Below are positions 42,704 through 45,705 of a stretch of DNA of 45,705 nt, piece by piece; the stretch's first letter is position 1; each line of letters starts with the position of its first letter. Made by a program: the position numbers and the translations under genes. Source of the DNA: Rhodocyclaceae bacterium (lineage in GTDB: Bacteria > Pseudomonadota > Gammaproteobacteria > Burkholderiales > Rhodocyclaceae). The notes under the pieces are model-generated. The model was not told the origin of the DNA. It ran no database searches and saw only the letters and a list, made by a program, of their open reading frames with translations. The stretch covers positions 1-45,705 of the forward strand of contig JAGTRP010000027.1 of assembly GCA_018261935.1 (NCBI GenBank). The letters are read 5' to 3'.

Positions 42704-42727
42704 CCGGCGGAGCGAATGCCCCGCCCG
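42704..42727. repeat. short intergenic repeat, copy 2
   Basis: This copy is identical over 24 bases to positions 19456-19479 (core GGAGCGAATGCCCCGCCC). It begins immediately after the diguanylate cyclase stop codon, in the 50-base gap between two convergent genes. Confidence 0.6.
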
Positions 42728-42753
42728 TCGCGCTCCGGACTACCGCCCGCCGC

Positions 42754-44289
42754 TTACGCTTTGCCATTTCCGATCCGGTCAACCATGAGCCAGGCAATCA
42801 GCGAGCTGACCGCGGCCAGGAGTGCTGAAATCAGCATGACCCATCGAAAGCCCTGCACAAATGAACCGCCAACCGCCGCTTTGATGGCCTGCCGCTCGTC
42901 CTCCGTGGCCGAGGACGGCGGGGTAATGGCGGCCAGGCGGTCGCGCTGCGATTCGACTTGCTGCAACACGGCGGGGGATACCGGCAAGTCTCTGCTGCGC
43001 TGTGCCAGTGCATGATTGAAGGCCTGGCTCATGACGATCCCCAGCAAGGCGATGGCCAACAGGCCTGCGACCCGCGATACGGCGTTGTTGACGCCCGATG
43101 CGGCGCCGGCATAGGCGAGGTCAAGGGCGTTCATGACCGTGGTCGTTAGCGGGGCGACGGTGATGGTCATCCCCAAGCCCAGGAACACGATGGCAGGAAA
43201 AAAGGTGGTCCAGTAGCTGCCGCCGATGCCGGGGACCGCCAGCCCACCGAACCCCAACGCGGCGATCACCGGGCCGATCACCAACGGCCCCCGCCCGCCA
43301 TAGCGGTCGACCAGTCCGCCCGCCCAAGGGGAGAGGGCGAACATGATGACGATGAAGGGCGCCAGCGCCGCACCGGCGGCAGTGGCTGAATAGCCCTGGA
43401 CCTGAATGAGGTTGAGCGGGAGAAAGAACATGCTTCCGCTCAGCGCCGCATAGAGCAACAAGGTCAACAAGTTGGCACCGCTGAAATTGCGGGAGCGGAA
43501 CAGCCGCAAAGGCAGCATCGGGGCGGGATGCCGCATCTCGACCCGCAGGAACGCGGCGAAGGCCAGGGGAGCAGAGGCCAGCGCGCCCAGGACCCGGACG
43601 TCGCGCCATCCCAGCGATGAAGATTCGATCAGACCATAAACGAGGGTCCCGAGCGCTGTACTGATGAGCAGGGCGCCCAGCCAATCCAGTCCCCCCTCCC
43701 CCGGCGAACCCTTGCTCTCGGGGACGTACTTGAAGGCCAGGAACAGGACGGCCACGGTGAGCGGGACATTGATGAAGAAGACGAAGCGCCATGAGATCTG
43801 CTCGATCAGGAAGCCGCCGAGCACCGGACCCAGAGCGGCCGTGATGGCGGAGTAGCCAGACCACGTGCCAATTGCCTTGCCACGGATGCTGTCCGGAAAC
43901 GAGGCGCTGATCAGGGCCAGGCTGCCCGGCGTCAGCAAGGCACCCCCCACGCCTTGCAGCGCCCGGGCCCCGATGAGTTGTTGGATCGTACCGGCCAGGC
44001 CGCAGAAGACCGATGCGGCGCCGAACAAGGCCACCCCGACGGCAAATACCCTGCGGCGACCGAAGCGATCCCCCATGCTTCCCCCGAGCAGCAGCAGGGC
44101 CGTGAGCAGCAGGGCATAAGACTCGATCACCCATTGGGCTTGCGCGATGCCGGCATTGAATGCCTCTTGCAAGGCCGGCAGTGCCACATTGACGACCGTG
44201 GCATCGATAAAGACCATCCCGGAAGCCAGGATCGTGGTCGCCAGAATCCATGGTCGCACCTCGGGACGGCAGGGGGCATCGGCAGGCAT
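42754..44289 (-). CDS. DHA2-family MFS drug exporter, 14 membrane helices
   Basis: This 511-aa drug:H+ antiporter has about 14 helices. The DHA2 hallmarks are present: ASGMVFIDATVVNVALPAL in helix 1, GDRFGRRRVF as the motif A loop, GARALQGVGGALLTPGSLAL in helix 4 and GWSGY-like (GTWSGYSAITAALGPVLGG) motif C in helix 5. These proteins export drugs, dyes or toxic lipophiles in exchange for protons. There is no adjacent regulator or membrane-fusion partner. The small UBP zinc-finger gene lies 82 bases upstream on the same strand and might share a promoter. The substrate is unknown. Confidence 0.9.
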   Translation of the reverse strand: MPADAPCRPEVRPWILATTILASGMVFIDATVVNVALPALQEAFNAGIAQAQWVIESYALLLTALLLLGGSMGDRFGRRRVFAVGVALFGAASVFCGLAGTIQQLIGARALQGVGGALLTPGSLALISASFPDSIRGKAIGTWSGYSAITAALGPVLGGFLIEQISWRFVFFINVPLTVAVLFLAFKYVPESKGSPGEGGLDWLGALLISTALGTLVYGLIESSSLGWRDVRVLGALASAPLAFAAFLRVEMRHPAPMLPLRLFRSRNFSGANLLTLLLYAALSGSMFFLPLNLIQVQGYSATAAGAALAPFIVIMFALSPWAGGLVDRYGGRGPLVIGPVIAALGFGGLAVPGIGGSYWTTFFPAIVFLGLGMTITVAPLTTTVMNALDLAYAGAASGVNNAVSRVAGLLAIALLGIVMSQAFNHALAQRSRDLPVSPAVLQQVESQRDRLAAITPPSSATEDERQAIKAAVGGSFVQGFRWVMLISALLAAVSSLIAWLMVDRIGNGKA

Positions 44290-44371
44290 GGCCTAAACGG
44301 CCGCTTCATCGCAGGGAGAAATCGCTGCCCGGCTCATCGTGACTTCTCCGTGGACAGGCTGTTACGCCAAC

Positions 44372-44644
44372 TCAATACGCTGCGAAAGCATCGTCCGGAT
44401 AGCAATACAGCCAGCGTTCCCCCGGTTCGGCCGAGGCGATCACCGGATGGCCGCTGGCATGGGCGTGCTGGGTGGCATGGCGGTTGGGGGAGTCGTCGCA
44501 GCACAGCGTCGCGCCGCACTGCTGGCAGGTCCGCAGATGGACCCACCGGGCGCCGACCTTGACGCACTCCTCGCATTCGTGGCGTTTCGGCGCCTTGATC
44601 GCTTCAAGGGCATCGATATGGGAACAGATCTCGTTTTCCGCCAT
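44372..44644 (-). CDS. UBP-type zinc-finger protein
   Basis: The product is 90 aa, consisting almost entirely of a ubiquitin-protease-type zinc finger (zf-UBP): ICSHID, then HECEEC, LRTCQQCGATLCCDDS, and the histidines NRHATQHAHASGHPV that complete the zinc sites. The final Trp-Tyr-Cys-Tyr (RWLYCYPDD) matches the region binding the ubiquitin C-terminus in eukaryotic members. Bacterial stand-alone forms are common but have no known role. It lies upstream of the drug exporter. Bacteria lack ubiquitin, so the ligand is unknown. Confidence 0.88.
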   Translation of the reverse strand: MAENEICSHIDALEAIKAPKRHECEECVKVGARWVHLRTCQQCGATLCCDDSPNRHATQHAHASGHPVIASAEPGERWLYCYPDDAFAAY

Positions 44645-44962
44645 GGGACTGGGCCTCGCTGGACATCCGCATCGACGGTATAGAGTGCCGCGTCGGTCAT
44701 TTGTTCGCTGCCGTTCAGGGCGTTCCTTCCCTGACCGGCAGGTATCTGGAGCATTGCGGACTTGAACAGCCAGTCTGCTGAACGTCGGAAGGCCGATGTG
44801 CTGCCTGATGTACCAGAAACGGTAAAGGCTGCTCCCTTGCGGTAAGCAGCCTTTACCGTTGTCAGGCTTCTACCATAGGCTGAAGTGTCACTGCCCAACA
44901 GAGAAAGCAGCGGGCATGGATCTGCGCGGTTGCGGGGCGATTCACCCGCTTCTATGAACTCC
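44645..44962. other. intergenic region between tRNA-Asp and UBP-finger gene
   Basis: This 318-base stretch has no convincing gene. The only long open frame there is antisense through the tRNA. It holds a perfect 14-bp stem-loop at 44820-44858 and must contain the promoter of the UBP-finger gene; I see no clear -35/-10 pair for it. Confidence 0.6.
44820..44858 (-). terminator. stem-loop terminator downstream of tRNA-Asp
   Basis: CGGTAAAGGCTGCT (44820-44833) pairs perfectly with AGCAGCCTTTACCG (44845-44858) around an 11-base loop. On the minus strand it is followed by TTTCTGG, and it lies about 105 bases after the end of tRNA-Asp, so it probably terminates that transcript. On the plus strand only TT follows. 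Confidence 0.65.
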
Positions 44963-45039
44963 TGGCGGAGTGGACGGGACTCGAACCCGCGACCCCCGGC
45001 GTGACAGGCCGGTATTCTAACCAACTGAACTACCACTCC
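44963..45039 (-). tRNA. tRNA-Asp (anticodon GTC)
   Basis: The 77-base sequence on the minus strand folds as a cloverleaf: acceptor GGAGTGG with CCACTCC, D-loop AGTTCAGTTGGTTAGA, anticodon arm CCGGCCTGTCACGCCGG with anticodon GTC, T arm GCGGGTTCGAGTCCCGT and an encoded CCA end (discriminator G). It is transcribed away from the rRNA operon. Confidence 0.97.
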
Positions 45040-45098
45040 AGTTTCCTGCGCCCCGTTCAGACCACAATTTGCACGGGGTCGGCTTCGGAAGGGCGCGC

Positions 45099-45104
45099 AT
45101 TCTA
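45099..45104 (-). promoter_or_regulatory. candidate -10 of the tRNA-Asp promoter
   Basis: On the minus strand this is TAGAAT followed by a GC-rich discriminator (GCGCGCCC), typical of stringently controlled tRNA/rRNA promoters, and it would start a leader of about 50 bases before the tRNA. A good -35 is not evident. Confidence 0.4.
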
Positions 45105-45177
45105 TCGGAAGGAAAGCCGTTTCACTAGATGGGAGAAACGAACTCGCGATCTCATTTTTAAGGCGACAAAAAATCTG

Positions 45178-45206
45178 TTGACGAGGGCGATGTGCATCTC
45201 CATAAT
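45178..45206 (+). promoter_or_regulatory. rRNA operon promoter
   Basis: The -35 TTGACG (45178-45183) and -10 CATAAT (45201-45206) are separated by 17 bases. The discriminator is GC-rich (GCGCCCCC), and an AT-rich tract lies upstream (ATTTTTAAGG, ACAAAAAAT) like an UP element. It is about 145 bases before the 16S start. Confidence 0.8.
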
Positions 45207-45253
45207 GCGCCCCCTTCGCTGCTGCTCAAGCAAAACGACGCGGTGGCGGGAAC

Positions 45254-45266
45254 TGCTCTTTAACAA
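45254..45266 (+). promoter_or_regulatory. rRNA leader boxA antitermination element
   Basis: TGCTCTTTAACAA matches the boxA of bacterial rRNA leaders, which binds the NusB/NusE antitermination complex. It lies in the leader between the promoter and 16S. Confidence 0.85.
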
Positions 45267-45350
45267 ACTGGACAACCGATAAGTGTGGGTGCTTGAGATG
45301 CGAAGCCGGCGCAAGCTGGTGAAGGATTGAAGCAAACGCACTGAGTAAAT

Positions 45351-45705
<355 letters not shown>

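Noticed and set aside
44440-45036. Minus-strand frame of 198 codons
   Set aside because: It begins inside tRNA-Asp and runs through the terminator and the UBP-finger gene in another frame. It is a chance frame.

Overview
The window looks like a chromosomal segment of a high-GC betaproteobacterium. The last 355 bases are the 5' end of a 16S rRNA gene whose V1-V2 region reads as betaproteobacterial, most likely Rhodocyclales-like. This placement is recognition from memory, not a search. Codon use is strongly G/C-ending except in the first 2.2 kb, which is AT-richer and carries foreign cassette genes.

Layout. (1) 1-2206: the end of a decayed integron. Three attC sites and three minus-strand cassette genes face a divergent integrase pseudogene (intI, stop at codon 39, no catalytic domain), with a LexA-like box between them. 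(2) 2249-19353: a large fatty-acid beta-oxidation locus. A TetR regulator is followed by fadE-fadI-fadJ, the outer-membrane transporter fadL, a second fadB-type multifunctional enzyme, fadA, a DUF4442 thioesterase-like gene, a chalcone-isomerase-like exported protein, fadD, a nitronate monooxygenase/FabK-like flavoprotein and a second acyl-CoA dehydrogenase. A TetR-type palindromic motif occurs both at the regulator's own promoter and upstream of fadL. (3) 19369-26006: a small exported protein, an SDR pseudogene, an orphan Cache-PAS-PAS histidine kinase, an NRAMP-like transporter with altered metal-site motifs, and an MFS transporter. (4) 26161-28272: a two-gene electron-transfer module, a Cyc2-like fused cytochrome-porin followed directly by a diheme c4-type lipoprotein cytochrome. 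(5) 28300-31872 (minus): sigma factor, folE2, flavin oxidoreductase and patatin phospholipase; then hemG (+). (6) 32494-40095 (minus): a tightly coupled seven-gene operon in the order TPP-dependent oxidase, enolase-superfamily enzyme, FAD/Fe-S/CCG dehydrogenase (GlcD-GlcF or YdiJ-like), sensory-rhodopsin-transducer-like protein, sdhC, sdhD, sdhB. No sdhA is present. (7) 40322-44644: Cache-PAS-PAS-GGDEF diguanylate cyclase, DHA2-type drug exporter, UBP zinc-finger protein. (8) 44820-45705: tRNA-Asp (minus) and the promoter, boxA and start of an rRNA operon (plus).

How the genes work together. FadL would import long-chain fatty acids, FadD would activate them, and two parallel sets of dehydrogenase, hydratase/dehydrogenase and thiolase would degrade them, probably under the TetR repressor. 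The resulting reducing power would enter a respiratory chain that in this window includes SdhCDB-type quinone-reducing parts and outer-membrane cytochromes. The two most unusual pieces are the sdhA-less SdhCDB genes locked into an operon with a different flavoprotein dehydrogenase, and the Cyc2/Cyc1-like pair. All functional statements rest on motif recognition in the sequence; no database search was possible.
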